A stretch of 64,000 bases of DNA from Duganella sp. BJB476 (GCF_003416895.1 NZ_QVIO01000013.1:43252-107251); one strand, 5' to 3'. Positions 35,679 to 45,305 are shown, counted from the stretch's first letter. The notes: generated by a model from the sequence alone, not told the origin. Program-made: numbers and translations.

Positions 35679-38318
35679 TCACACCTTGCGCAGCGAGCAG
35701 ACCGTATCGAACCACGCCTGCATGCCGACCAGCGGCTGAGGATTAATCGGCAGCAGCGCATTGATGTTGACACCGTTGCCTCGCCCGCCGTTCTTCTTGT
35801 CCCACCATACTCCGGCGTTCAGGTCATCCAGCGCCGGCGCCGGTCCGAAGGCCTTTGCCGCCTCCGGGCCTATCCCTTGCGCCGCCACCTCGACCCGGCG
35901 TCCGTTGCGGCCTTCGGCGGCCCGGCCGCCGCTGATCCATCCCAGCGAGTTCGACACCGCCACCACGCGCGGATGGATGCCGCGCGTGACGAACACCCGC
36001 ATTCGCGCCGAGCCTATTTTCTCTCCATTGCCGCGATAAGCCTGCAGCGCCGGCTGGTCGGCCGGGCCGGATTGCGGCCGGTAGGTGGTCAGCTCGACCA
36101 TGTCGCCGCTTTTCAGGCCGAGTTTTTTTGCCGTCGCAACGTTGATCCACATCGGGTTGTCGTGCACGATCTCCACCAGATATTTTTGCGACGCGGTACG
36201 GCCCTGCGTGTGGACATTCCACTTGAAGGTGCTGAGGATGAAGCGGTCCGCCGGCAGCTTGCGGTGCGACGGGATCTGCACGAAGGTGGGCATGCCGTCG
36301 TCGTCGAAACCGCGCGTCTTGGCCACCAGCGTCACCTCCGGCGCGTGGATTTCGAACTTGCGCGACGGCGTGGCGAAACCGCGTACCGCCGCGCCGCCCG
36401 CCATCAGGCCGATCGCGCTGTCCTTGCCCTTGTCGTTGGGCCGGTAGACCACGCCGGTGGCGGCATCCACCCGGCTGCCGTCCAGCTGCTTGCCGCTCAG
36501 CGGCTTCTGGAACACCTCGTACGGTTTCGGCTGGGAGGTGTCGACGTAGACCCCGTAGTGCTTCATGTATTCGAAGCCGTCCTTGAACTGCTTGCCGTCC
36601 GGCCCCGTGGCCGGCAGCTTCGAGCACTGGATGCGCACGAAGTCCTCGTGGCTGCCGAACTGGAAGTACTTCGCCTGCTCCGGTCCGAGGCGGCGGCCGA
36701 TGTCGAACAGCACGTCGGCGAAGCTGCGCGCTTCGCCCGGCGGCGGCGTCAATGGCTGGCGCAGTGTGACGAAGTGCGTCAGTTCCAGGTTGTTGCGGAT
36801 GTCCAGGCCCCAGCGTTCGAGGTAGGTCGCATCGGGCAGGATCAGGTCCGCATAATGGGCCATCTCCGAGTAGACGATGTCCGAGCAGGCGTGGAAGGGA
36901 ATCAGTTTCTCGTCCATCAGCACCTCGACCGTCGTGCTGCGGCCCTCCGGCCACGTCATCGGCGAGGTGATTGTGTAGCTCAGGTAGACGTCCAGCCTGG
37001 CGCGGCCCTGGCGCAGATAGTCGTAGACGATCTGGCCGACTTTCATCTTCTGCCAGCGGTTGGCCAGCGGCCAGTCCGGCGGGTCTTCCAGGTCGGTGCG
37101 GATCTTGGGCGTGGGCGGCTGGGGCTGCGGCTGCGGATAACGGCTGATCGACAGCTTCTCTTCCAGTCCGTAGCAGTAGCCGCCCGGCCGCGCGATCGAG
37201 CCCACCAGCGCGTTGAGCATGATCACCGCGCGCTCGGCATTGAACCCGTTGTAGTGGGCGCCGGCGCCGCGGTTGGTGAAGGCCGCGACTGTGGGCCGCT
37301 TGCGCGCGAACTCCAGCGCCAGTCGCTCGATGTCCTGCGCGGCGATGCCGGACAGCTTGGCGGCCCACGCCGGCGTGCACGGGGCCAGCCAGCCGCGTAT
37401 CGTCTCAAGGCCGGGCTGGACGAACTTGTCGATGAAGTCGCGATCGATCTCGTTTTCGCGGACAATCACATGCGCCATCGCCAGTGCGACCGCGCCGTCG
37501 GTGCCGGGAAACGGCTGGTGCCATTCGTCGCTGCGGCCGGCCGTGTTGGACAGACGCACGTCGAACGTCACCAGCTTGGCGCCGTTGTCGAAGCGCGCCT
37601 TGACCACGCGGCTCACCAGGTGCAGGCCACCCTGGTGCGCCTCGTAGAAATTGGCGCCGAAGTTGAGGAAGTACTTGCAGCGTTCGGCGTCGATCGATTC
37701 CCAGTCGGTTTCGCCGAGCGAAACGTAATTGGCGGCGCGCTTGTTGGAGGAGCACAGCGCGCGGTGGTTCAACTGCACCGGCGTGCCGATCGCGCTCAGG
37801 AAGCGGTTGATCTCGGCGTCGATGCGGGAGCGGCCCTGGTGCAGCGCGACCCGCTCCGGATGGCCGCTGTCGATGCTGGCCTGGATGCGCTGCGCCACTT
37901 CGGCGTAAGCCTCGTCCCAGCTGATGCGCTGCCACAGGCCCGCGCCGCGCGCGCCGACCCGTTTGAGCGGATACAGCAGCCGCTCCGGGTAATCGTTGAT
38001 GGTCGGCCCGGACTGGCCCTTGGCGCAGGTCATGTAGCTGCCCATGTTGGGATCGAGCGGATTGCCGCGTATCTTGATCACCTTGCCGTCCTGGACGAAG
38101 GCTTCGATGCCGCACACGGTCGAGCAGTTCAGGCACACGCTGGTGATGCGTTTGGCGTTGCGGTAATCGTTCTTGACCTTGCGCTGCCCGCCATCGGCCA
38201 GCGGCCGGTAGTTCAGCGCCTGCGCGGCGTTGGGCGTCAGCAGGATGGTCTCGCCCAGACCCAGTCCGGCCATCGAGCCGATGCCGCTCTTGATGAATCC
38301 CCGACGGTCCATGGTCAT
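35679..38318 (-). CDS. Tat-exported molybdopterin oxidoreductase, catalytic subunit
   Basis: The 879-aa DMSO-reductase-superfamily protein has a Tat signal (DRRGFIK), an N-terminal 4Fe-4S site (Cys62, Cys65, Cys69, Cys98), a putative molybdenum-ligand Cys in RALCSSN near residue 188, and a C-terminal molybdopterin dinucleotide domain (GLKSGDMVELTTY). It acts in the periplasm with the Fe-S subunit encoded just upstream, which it overlaps by ATGA. Closest in layout to PsrA/PhsA/TtrA or PadB-type enzymes (thiosulfate, tetrathionate, phenylacetyl-CoA); the substrate cannot be fixed. No NrfD-like membrane anchor gene is adjacent. Confidence 0.9.
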   Translation of the reverse strand: MTMDRRGFIKSGIGSMAGLGLGETILLTPNAAQALNYRPLADGGQRKVKNDYRNAKRITSVCLNCSTVCGIEAFVQDGKVIKIRGNPLDPNMGSYMTCAKGQSGPTINDYPERLLYPLKRVGARGAGLWQRISWDEAYAEVAQRIQASIDSGHPERVALHQGRSRIDAEINRFLSAIGTPVQLNHRALCSSNKRAANYVSLGETDWESIDAERCKYFLNFGANFYEAHQGGLHLVSRVVKARFDNGAKLVTFDVRLSNTAGRSDEWHQPFPGTDGAVALAMAHVIVRENEIDRDFIDKFVQPGLETIRGWLAPCTPAWAAKLSGIAAQDIERLALEFARKRPTVAAFTNRGAGAHYNGFNAERAVIMLNALVGSIARPGGYCYGLEEKLSISRYPQPQPQPPTPKIRTDLEDPPDWPLANRWQKMKVGQIVYDYLRQGRARLDVYLSYTITSPMTWPEGRSTTVEVLMDEKLIPFHACSDIVYSEMAHYADLILPDATYLERWGLDIRNNLELTHFVTLRQPLTPPPGEARSFADVLFDIGRRLGPEQAKYFQFGSHEDFVRIQCSKLPATGPDGKQFKDGFEYMKHYGVYVDTSQPKPYEVFQKPLSGKQLDGSRVDAATGVVYRPNDKGKDSAIGLMAGGAAVRGFATPSRKFEIHAPEVTLVAKTRGFDDDGMPTFVQIPSHRKLPADRFILSTFKWNVHTQGRTASQKYLVEIVHDNPMWINVATAKKLGLKSGDMVELTTYRPQSGPADQPALQAYRGNGEKIGSARMRVFVTRGIHPRVVAVSNSLGWISGGRAAEGRNGRRVEVAAQGIGPEAAKAFGPAPALDDLNAGVWWDKKNGGRGNGVNINALLPINPQPLVGMQAWFDTVCSLRKV

Positions 38319-39025
38319 GCTCCCTTCGGTTTCGAGAACTCCGATTTCAGCTGGTCCCAGGTGTCGATCTCGTAGGAGAACGGATCATGGCTGCGGCCCT
38401 TGGGTACCTTGTGCGCCATCGCGCGCGGCACCACGCCGCCCAGGCCACGGTACTGCACCAGCGGCTTGGTTTTTTCCTCCGGCTTGAGCGGCGCCACCTG
38501 CTGGCGGTGCTTTTCATGGAAGCGGCTGACCGGGCTGGCCGGATCGTTCAGGTCACCGAACGCGAACACGTCGGCCGGACATACCTCCACGCAGGCCGGC
38601 GCCATGTCGGCCGCCAGCCGGTGCGAACAGAAGTCGCATTTGTCGGCCACTTCCGCCACCGGGTCGATGTGGATGGCGCCGTAGGGGCAGGCCTTGATGC
38701 AGTCGCGGCTGCGGTCGCAGGCGGCATCGTCGATATGGATGATGCCATCGCTGCCGCGCACGATCGCGTCGTTCGGACAGGCGTCCAGGCAGGGCGCGTC
38801 CTCGCATTGCATGCACAGCGTCGGCAGGAAGGCGCGCCTGGTCGTCGGCTGCTGGTTGTACGGGTTGATCGCGGCGAAATCGTAGTAGTACACCTTGGTG
38901 CGGAAGTGGCCGAGCGAGACGGAATTCTCGACCTTGCAGGCCACCGAACAGGCATGGCAGCCGATGCAGCGTTCCAGGTCGATAGCCATGCCCCATTTGG
39001 GTCCGGCGCTGGTGGATGTGGTCAT
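38315..39025 (-). CDS. Four-cluster 4Fe-4S ferredoxin subunit (DmsB/PhsB/TtrB-like)
   Basis: The 236-aa electron-transfer subunit has four Cys clusters: CIGCHACSVAC, CMQCEDAPCLDAC, CIKACPYGAI with the preceding Cys, and CDFCSHR with CVEVCPADV. It lacks its own signal peptide, so it would be exported with the Tat-signal subunit as a complex. ATG 39025 has GGAG upstream; the longer open frame is not homologous. It is the first gene of a two-gene operon and couples to the molybdopterin gene by ATGA. It is divergent from the TonB receptor. Confidence 0.92.
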   Translation of the reverse strand: MTTSTSAGPKWGMAIDLERCIGCHACSVACKVENSVSLGHFRTKVYYYDFAAINPYNQQPTTRRAFLPTLCMQCEDAPCLDACPNDAIVRGSDGIIHIDDAACDRSRDCIKACPYGAIHIDPVAEVADKCDFCSHRLAADMAPACVEVCPADVFAFGDLNDPASPVSRFHEKHRQQVAPLKPEEKTKPLVQYRGLGGVVPRAMAHKVPKGRSHDPFSYEIDTWDQLKSEFSKPKGA

Positions 39026-39093
39026 GAGACTCTCCCCGGTAGATAAAAACGCCTTGCCCGCCCGGCGCGTCTGCTGATTAGACCACAAAATAA

Positions 39094-39103
39094 TGCATAT
39101 GCA
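39094..39103. promoter_or_regulatory. Palindromic operator candidate TGCATATGCA
   Basis: A perfect 10-bp palindrome lies in the 153-bp divergent region between the Fe-S subunit gene and the TonB receptor. It could be a regulator site or form part of a promoter. Short palindromes occur by chance, so support is limited. Confidence 0.25.
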
Positions 39104-39178
39104 ATCGCGAATTCATTCGTTCTGGTTTGATCCCCGGCTTGATAAGGTGGCATCCCTTTCTCACCCCGGATCACCTCA

Positions 39179-41875
39179 ATGAAAACAAAATTTGAATTGA
39201 AGCCGCTGGCGGCGGGCGCTATCGCGCTGCTGTGCGGCGCTGCCGACCCTGCGCTGGCGCAGGAGGCGGGCGCGGTCACCGCTGCGCCGCCTGCCGTCGT
39301 CGTCACCGGCTCGCGCATTCCGCGCGCCAGCCTGGAAGGGCCGTCCGCCGTCACCGTCATCACCGGCGAGGACATCACCAAGCAAGGCTACAAGAACGTC
39401 TTCGACGCGCTCAGCAACCTGACGCAGAACAGCGGTTTCACCCAAGGCGCCGACTTCGGCAACACCTTCACGCCGTCGGCCAACACCATCAGCCTGCGCG
39501 GCCTCGGACCCAATCACACGCTGGTGCTGCTCAACGGCCGCCGCCTGGCCGATTTCCCGATCGCCTACGAAGGCACGGTCAACTTCACCAACCTGGCCAA
39601 TATTCCATCGAGCGTGGTGGACCACATCGAGATCCTCAGCGGCGGCGCTTCGGCCGTCTACGGCTCGGACGCGATCGCGGGCGTGGTCAACATCATCCTG
39701 AAGAAAAAGGCCACGGGCCTGGACGTCAATCTCAAGGCCGGCGGCACCACGCGCGGCGGCGGCGGCGACCAGCGCCTGCAGCTGACCGGCGGCGATAGCT
39801 ACGGCAAGCTCAATGCGCTGTTCAGCGCGGAGTTCCTGGAGCGCGATCCGCTGTGGAGCCGCGAGCGCGAATTCATGAGCGCCAAGGTGGGCGTGGCGCC
39901 GACTCCTCTGCTGTGGCGCAAGAACGTCGACACCGGCAAGTACATCGATCCTGGCGACACCTGCGCCAAGTTCGGCGATCTGTTCGGCGGCAGCACCGTC
40001 AAGTACACGGGCAAGGCGGGCAGCTACTGCGCCAGCCCGAAAGTGGCGCCGACCTACTGGACCACGCAGACCAAAAACAGCAGCCAGAACCTGTTCGGCA
40101 GCGCCAACTACGAGCTCTCGCCATCCACCACCTTGTTCGCCGAGGCGCTGTATGGCCAGAACCGCAGCGCCAACAACACGCGCGGCCCGTCGTGGACTTC
40201 GGTGGCGACCGCCGACACCTATTTCTGGAACCAGAACACCAAGGCCAACGAGGCCTGGAACCGCTACATCTCGCCGGAGGAAATCGGCGGCGTGCAGCGC
40301 TACAACCGCAGCTGGGACGACCAGGCCGCGTCGCTGTCGTTCGGCGCCAAGGGCACGATCCCGGGCACCAGCTGGCAGTACGAGGCCGGCTACACGGCCT
40401 CGCTGTACAAGAGCGAGAGCCACACGCCGCGCGCGCTGGCCAACATCGACAGCTTCTTCCTCGGCCCCAAACTGGGCGTGGACGGGGACGGCGTGCCGAT
40501 CTACGCGCCCGATCCGGCGCGCCTGACCACGCGCCTGACGCCGGCGGAATTCGACAGCATCACCGGCACTGCGGTAAGCAACGACAAATCGTGGACCAAC
40601 ACCGTCAGCGTCAGCGCCAACGGCGAAGCGTTCAACTTGCCGGCCGGTCCGGTCAAGCTGGCGACGGTGGCGGAGCTGGGCAAGCAGGGCTTCTCGAATA
40701 CGCCGGACCCGCGCATCAACCAGGGCTACTTCAATACGGTGACGCCGTCCGACGTGACGGCCGGCACCCGCAAGCGCTATGCACTGGGCGTGGAGGCGAA
40801 TGTGCCGCTGCTGGAGAAGCTCGATGCCACCGTGGCCACCCGCTATGACCGCTACAGCTTCGCCGGCCGCAGCGACGGCAAGCTGGCCTACAACGCCGGC
40901 CTGGAATGGCGCCCGGCCGCGCAACTGCTGCTGCGCGCGAACCATGCCACCAGCTTCCGCGCGCCGGACATGAACTACATCTACAAGGCGCGCGGCACCG
41001 GCTACTACTCGTCGACCACCGACTACTACCGCTGCGCCAAGGCCGGCCAGCCGATCGACACCTGCGAGTTCGCCAACGTCTCGCCGGGCGCGAACTACGT
41101 GCAGGCCGGCAGCAAGGACCTGCGCTCGGAAAAAGGCCGTTCCTCGGGCCTGGGCGCGGTGTGGTCGCCGAGCACCAACTTCGATGTGTCGCTGGATTAC
41201 TGGAACATCAAGATCGACGACCTGGTCACCAACCTGAGCGCCGACAAGCTGCTGCGTGACGAATCGAATTGCCGCATCACCGGCGACCTGACCTCGCCGA
41301 CCTGCGCCGACGCCATCGACCGTATCGTCCGCAATCCGCTGACGGCGTTGAACAAGCCGGGCGAGATCAAGGAAATCCATGTCAACCCGATCAACGCCGC
41401 ATCGACCAGCGTCAGCGGGATCGACGTCAGCGCCAAGCATGTGTTGCGCACCCAGGCTTATGGCGTGTGGATTTCGAAGGTCAATTATTCGAAGACGCTG
41501 AGCGCCAAATCGCGCCAGTTCTCCGGCGACGACCTGAGGGACGACCGCGAAGACCTGGGCAACTCCGACTGGCGCGACAAGCTCAATGCCAGCCTGACGT
41601 GGAACCAGGGCGATTGGTCGAACACACTGTTCCTGCAGCGCTACGGCAAGGTGCCCAACGCGGGCGGCACGGCCTTCCTGTCGCCGACCACCTTGGCCAA
41701 CGCCAGCGTCGTGTATCGCCTGAACCAGCGCACCACGGTGTCGGTGGCGGTCAACAACCTGTTCAACAAGGTCAAGCCCGACAACAGCGGTGGCTGGCCG
41801 TACTACCCGGTGGGTAACTACAGCCCGACCGGCCGCCAGGGCTGGGTCGAGCTGAATTACCACTTCGGTTCCTAA
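39179..41875 (+). CDS. TonB-dependent outer-membrane receptor
   Basis: The 898-aa active-transport receptor has a signal peptide (to ALAQ), a plug domain with VVVTGSRIPRA, ITGEDITKQGYKNVFDALSNL and SGGASAVYGSDAIAGVVNIIL, then a 22-strand-type barrel ending in ELNYHFGS. The VTGSRIPR-type N-terminus is typical of receptors for carbohydrates or other non-siderophore ligands in this group, but no ligand can be named. There is no adjacent periplasmic or ABC system. Its last four bases overlap the convergent small protein gene (CTAA). Confidence 0.93.
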   Translation: MKTKFELKPLAAGAIALLCGAADPALAQEAGAVTAAPPAVVVTGSRIPRASLEGPSAVTVITGEDITKQGYKNVFDALSNLTQNSGFTQGADFGNTFTPSANTISLRGLGPNHTLVLLNGRRLADFPIAYEGTVNFTNLANIPSSVVDHIEILSGGASAVYGSDAIAGVVNIILKKKATGLDVNLKAGGTTRGGGGDQRLQLTGGDSYGKLNALFSAEFLERDPLWSREREFMSAKVGVAPTPLLWRKNVDTGKYIDPGDTCAKFGDLFGGSTVKYTGKAGSYCASPKVAPTYWTTQTKNSSQNLFGSANYELSPSTTLFAEALYGQNRSANNTRGPSWTSVATADTYFWNQNTKANEAWNRYISPEEIGGVQRYNRSWDDQAASLSFGAKGTIPGTSWQYEAGYTASLYKSESHTPRALANIDSFFLGPKLGVDGDGVPIYAPDPARLTTRLTPAEFDSITGTAVSNDKSWTNTVSVSANGEAFNLPAGPVKLATVAELGKQGFSNTPDPRINQGYFNTVTPSDVTAGTRKRYALGVEANVPLLEKLDATVATRYDRYSFAGRSDGKLAYNAGLEWRPAAQLLLRANHATSFRAPDMNYIYKARGTGYYSSTTDYYRCAKAGQPIDTCEFANVSPGANYVQAGSKDLRSEKGRSSGLGAVWSPSTNFDVSLDYWNIKIDDLVTNLSADKLLRDESNCRITGDLTSPTCADAIDRIVRNPLTALNKPGEIKEIHVNPINAASTSVSGIDVSAKHVLRTQAYGVWISKVNYSKTLSAKSRQFSGDDLRDDREDLGNSDWRDKLNASLTWNQGDWSNTLFLQRYGKVPNAGGTAFLSPTTLANASVVYRLNQRTTVSVAVNNLFNKVKPDNSGGWPYYPVGNYSPTGRQGWVELNYHFGS

Positions 41876-42132
41876 GCCGGCCGGTGTTGCGCGACCAGCT
41901 CGCGCAGCGCCGGATCGCTGATCTCGAATACCTCGAAGATGCCCAGTGCCGCCATCGCCGGCACCGCGTCGACGATGTCGGCCCGCGCTTCGTCGCGGGC
42001 CTGTTCCGTGCTGCCCTCCGCCTGCAAGGTGCGGGCATTGGCCAGGAAGGCGCCGACGGTGCCCTTCCTGACGGTGACGCCGTTGAATTCTCCGGTGTTG
42101 ACGTGGTCCGGCAGTATGTCCTGTGCTCGCAT
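41872..42132 (-). CDS. Small conserved-looking cytoplasmic protein, function unknown
   Basis: The 86-aa protein begins MRAQDILPDHVNTGEFNGVTVRKGT, has no TM or signal segment, and ends in ALRELVAQHRPA. ATG 42132 has a clear AGGAG site 8 nt upstream. It is convergent with the TonB receptor and overlaps it by 4 bp at the stop codons; it is divergent from the AraC regulator, which may control it. I do not recognise a named family, though the N-terminus looks familiar from unannotated burkholderial proteins. Confidence 0.75.
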   Translation of the reverse strand: MRAQDILPDHVNTGEFNGVTVRKGTVGAFLANARTLQAEGSTEQARDEARADIVDAVPAMAALGIFEVFEISDPALRELVAQHRPA

Positions 42133-42217
42133 GATGCAATCTCCTGTGGTTGATGAGGACTCCATCTTGCCAGCGCGCTTGTGGCCTGACTTGTGCGGCG
42201 ATGCCATAATGTGTCGC

Positions 42218-43027
42218 ATGCAAGCCAAATCCTCCCCCTTGATCGATCCCGCCCGCGCTGATGGTGACGACGGCCCGCTGCTGTTCGCCGCACTGTCGTC
42301 CGCCGGCATGCGGTCGACGGCGCCGCACAGCCACGCGCGCGGCCAGGCCATCGGCGCCTTGAGCGGCCTGCTGACGATAGCCACGGAGCGCGAGCGGCTG
42401 GTGGTGCCGCCCGGGTATGCGATCTGGATACCGCCGCACCATCGGCACGGCCTCGATGCGCATGGACCGGTGAGCGCGTGGAGTGTCTACCTTGCGCCGG
42501 ACGGCTGCGCGGCGCTGTCCGCGCAGCCGCAGGTGTTCCAGGTCTCCGGCCTGCTGAGGGAAGCGGTGCTGCGCGCCGGCGCATGGACGCAGCCAGCTGC
42601 CGAACCGACAGCGGCGCAGCAGCGCATCTTGGCCGTGATTCTCGATGAATTGTCCGCCGCGCCGCGCGAGCGTTTGGTGCTGACCATGCCCACCGACCGC
42701 CGCTTGCTGAAGATCGCGCAGGCGCTGGCCGCCGATCCCGCCGATGCGCGCTCGCTGAACGATTGGGCTGAGTGGGCCGCGATTGCGCCGCGCACGCTGA
42801 CCCGGCGCTTCGTATCGGAGACCGGCCTGTCCTTCACCGATTGGCGCCAGCGCGCGCGCCTGATGCGGGCGGTGGAACTGCTGGCCGCCGGCCAGGCCGT
42901 CACCGGCGTCGCGCTGGAACTGGGCTACGACAGCCTGAGCGCCTTCATCGCCATGTTCCGCCGCGCGATGGGAGTGGCGCCCGGCGGATTCGCCGCCGCC
43001 CACGCGGCGGCATTGGCACTGCCTTAA
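42218..43027 (+). CDS. AraC-family transcriptional regulator
   Basis: The 269-aa regulator has an N-terminal cupin-like sensor domain (HSHARGQAIGAL, VVPPGYAIWIPPHHRH) and a C-terminal double helix-turn-helix (SLNDWAEWAAIAPRTLTRRFVSETGLSFTDWRQRARL and GVALELGYDSLSAFIAMFRRAMG). The layout matches the group that controls a nearby MFS exporter. ATG 42218 was taken; ATG 42209 is possible. Its stop shares a TTAA overlap with the convergent MFS gene. The likely target is the MFS gene or the divergent 86-aa gene. Confidence 0.9.
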   Translation: MQAKSSPLIDPARADGDDGPLLFAALSSAGMRSTAPHSHARGQAIGALSGLLTIATERERLVVPPGYAIWIPPHHRHGLDAHGPVSAWSVYLAPDGCAALSAQPQVFQVSGLLREAVLRAGAWTQPAAEPTAAQQRILAVILDELSAAPRERLVLTMPTDRRLLKIAQALAADPADARSLNDWAEWAAIAPRTLTRRFVSETGLSFTDWRQRARLMRAVELLAAGQAVTGVALELGYDSLSAFIAMFRRAMGVAPGGFAAAHAAALALP

Positions 43028-44250
43028 GCCTTAACCTCGGCCTTGAGCGCCGAGGCGTGGCCGGCATACTCGGTCAGCCAGTACAGCAGCGCCAGGCCGG
43101 GGAAGGCCATGCCGGTCAACAGCGCCGCGTGCCAGCCGTGGGTGGCGTACATCCAGCCGCCCAGCGCCGAACCGAGCGCGCCGCCGGCGAAGAACAGCGC
43201 GAAGTACACGCCATTCAGGCGGCTGCGCACTTCCGCGCCCAGTGTGAAGATGGCGCGCTGACCCAGCACCAGGTTGGCCGCCACGCCCATGTCCAGCACG
43301 ATCGACGCAATCACCAGGAGCGCCAGCGCCACGTTGCGCAGTTCGGGAACCTGCGGCGCCAGCATCGGCAGTGCAAAACCGGCCACGCCCAGCGCCAGTG
43401 CGGCGGCGGTCGCCATCAGCGTGTGGCCGGCGTCGGCCAGGCGGCCGGCGATCGGCGAGGCCACGGCGCCCGCCATGCCGACCAGCGCGAACACCGCGAT
43501 GCCGGTCTGCGACAGGTGAAACTGCGGGCCGGCCAGCATCAGCGGGGTGACGGTCCAGAACAGGCTGAAGGAGCCGAACAGGCCTGCGTGATAGGCGGCG
43601 CGGCGGCGTAGCAGCGGCGTGCGCAGGAACAGGTGCCACAGGGACGCCATCAGCGCCGGATAGGCGATCTTCGCGGCCGGCGCGCGCAGTGGCAGTTTGG
43701 CGCGCAGCACCAGCGCCACCGCCAGCACCACCAAGGCGGCGCCGCCGAACACCACGTGCCAGTTGCTGGCGTCGGCGATCAGGCTGGCGGCGGGACGGGC
43801 CAGCATGATCCCCAGCAGCAGGCCGCTGACCACCTTGCCGACCGTGTGGCCGCGCGTCTCCTCTTTCGACAGGTGCGCGGCGAACGGCACGATGATCTGC
43901 GCCGCCACCGAGCCCAGGCCGATGCCCAGCGCGGCCGTCAGGAACATCCAGGCGCTGGTGCTGAGCGCGGCCAGCACCAGCATGGCGGCGGTGAACAGCA
44001 GGCCGGTGACGATCAGGCGGCGGTTCTCCAGCAGGTCGCCCAGCGGCACCACGAACAGCAGGCCGAGGGTGTAGCCGATCTGCGTCAGCGTGACGATCAG
44101 GCCGGCCGCCTGCGGCGACAGCCCGGTGGCGGCGCTGATCGGGCCGACCAGGGTTTGCGCGTAGTACAGGTTGGCGACGATCAGGCCGGTCGCGGCGGCC
44201 AGCAGCAGCACCATGCCGGGGCTGATGTCGTCTTGTGTTGGATTGCTCAT
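43024..44250 (-). CDS. MFS transporter, drug/sugar efflux type
   Basis: The 408-aa inner-membrane protein has 12 predicted TM helices and is a major facilitator of the DHA/YnfM-like kind. It has the typical loop 2-3 segment PLGDLLENRRLI. ATG 44250 has GGAG 5-6 nt upstream; the frame is open 25 codons further but without features. It lies between an AraC gene (convergent, 4-bp stop overlap) and a LysR gene (divergent), either of which could be its regulator. The substrate is unknown. Confidence 0.9.
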   Translation of the reverse strand: MSNPTQDDISPGMVLLLAAATGLIVANLYYAQTLVGPISAATGLSPQAAGLIVTLTQIGYTLGLLFVVPLGDLLENRRLIVTGLLFTAAMLVLAALSTSAWMFLTAALGIGLGSVAAQIIVPFAAHLSKEETRGHTVGKVVSGLLLGIMLARPAASLIADASNWHVVFGGAALVVLAVALVLRAKLPLRAPAAKIAYPALMASLWHLFLRTPLLRRRAAYHAGLFGSFSLFWTVTPLMLAGPQFHLSQTGIAVFALVGMAGAVASPIAGRLADAGHTLMATAAALALGVAGFALPMLAPQVPELRNVALALLVIASIVLDMGVAANLVLGQRAIFTLGAEVRSRLNGVYFALFFAGGALGSALGGWMYATHGWHAALLTGMAFPGLALLYWLTEYAGHASALKAEVKA

Positions 44251-44315
44251 GCTGACTCCATGGGTAAGTGGGGATGGGCAGAGTCTAGACAAAAGCCGGG
44301 CAAAGATAATCAGGG

Positions 44316-44344
44316 CATAATGCACCTATACTTTTCATATTATG
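44316..44344. promoter_or_regulatory. Inverted repeat in the LysR/MFS divergent promoter region
   Basis: CATAAT and ATTATG are separated by 17 nt, directly upstream of the LysR gene start (44354). The position fits a LysR-type autoregulatory site that also controls the MFS gene. The AT-rich half sites could equally be -10 elements. Confidence 0.4.
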
Positions 44345-44353
44345 TGAACAATC

Positions 44354-45265
44354 ATGGACAGACTGAAGGCCATGCAGACCTTTGTGCGGATCGTCGAGGC
44401 CAACAGCTTCACCAAGGCCGCCGAAACGCTGGACCTGCCGCGCGCCGCGCTGACGGCGACGCTGAAAAACCTGGAAGCCTTCCTCGGCGTGCAGCTGCTG
44501 CAGCGGACCACGCGCCGCCTGTCGCTCACGCCCGACGGCGCCGACTACTTCCAGAAGTGCCTGGAGATCCTGCAGGCGGTGGAGGATGCGGAAAGTGGCT
44601 TTCGTGGCCAGCACGCCATCCGGCCCAAGGGTAAGCTGCGCATCGAGCTGCCGGGCGCCGTCGGCCGCCGCCTGGTGATACCGCATATCGGCGGCTTTTG
44701 CCGCGACTATCCGGACATCGAGCTGGTGGTCAGCCTGGCCGAACGCATGGCCGACCTGACGCAGGAGGGCATCGATTGCGCGCTGCGCGTGGGCGTGTTG
44801 CCGGATTCGGCGATGATCGGCCGGCGTCTCGGCGACATGCAGTTCCTCACCTGCGCGACGCCGGCCTACCTAGCGCGCCACGGCGTGCCGCGCACGCCGC
44901 AGGACCTGGGCCAGCACCGCGGTGTGATGCATTTTTCCGGCCGCACCGGCCGCCCCTTCGAATGGGACTATCTGGTCGGCGGCCGCGTGTTCGTGGCCGA
45001 ACCGGTCGCCGCGATCGCCGTCACCGATCCGGACGCCTACATCGCCTGCGCCTTGCAGGACATGGGCCTGATCCAGGCCGCGCGCTACCAGGTGCGTCCG
45101 CACCTGGCCAGCGGCGCGCTGGTCGAGGTGCTGGCCGACACGCTGCCGGCGCCGATGCCGATGTCGCTGGTCTATCCGCAAGGCCGCATGGCGTCGCCGC
45201 GCGTGCGCGCCTTCGCCGAGTGGATCGGGCAGCTGTTCAAGGACAATCCGGACCTGCAGAATTAA
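44354..45265 (+). CDS. LysR-family transcriptional regulator
   Basis: The 303-aa protein has an N-terminal winged helix (MQTFVRIVEANSFTKAAETLDLPRAALTATLKNLEAFLG) and a type 2 periplasmic-binding-protein-like effector domain (KLRIELPGAVGRRLVIPHI onward). It belongs to the DhcR/PgrR-like group with the DLTQEGIDCALRVG segment. It is divergent from the MFS exporter, its most likely target. The effector is not predictable. Confidence 0.93.
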   Translation: MDRLKAMQTFVRIVEANSFTKAAETLDLPRAALTATLKNLEAFLGVQLLQRTTRRLSLTPDGADYFQKCLEILQAVEDAESGFRGQHAIRPKGKLRIELPGAVGRRLVIPHIGGFCRDYPDIELVVSLAERMADLTQEGIDCALRVGVLPDSAMIGRRLGDMQFLTCATPAYLARHGVPRTPQDLGQHRGVMHFSGRTGRPFEWDYLVGGRVFVAEPVAAIAVTDPDAYIACALQDMGLIQAARYQVRPHLASGALVEVLADTLPAPMPMSLVYPQGRMASPRVRAFAEWIGQLFKDNPDLQN

Positions 45266-45305
45266 TTTGTAAGCAATCTGTAACCCCGGTAACGGCAGCG
45301 GCTTT

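Noticed and set aside
35607..38375. 922-aa plus-strand ORF opposite the molybdopterin gene
   Set aside because: Antisense frame rich in Arg, Val, His and Ala; no domain, and the minus-strand gene has all cofactor motifs.
39176..43003. 1275-aa minus-strand ORF through the TonB receptor and AraC gene
   Set aside because: Spans two real genes and their boundary, with no signal or motif; typical of GC-rich codon bias.
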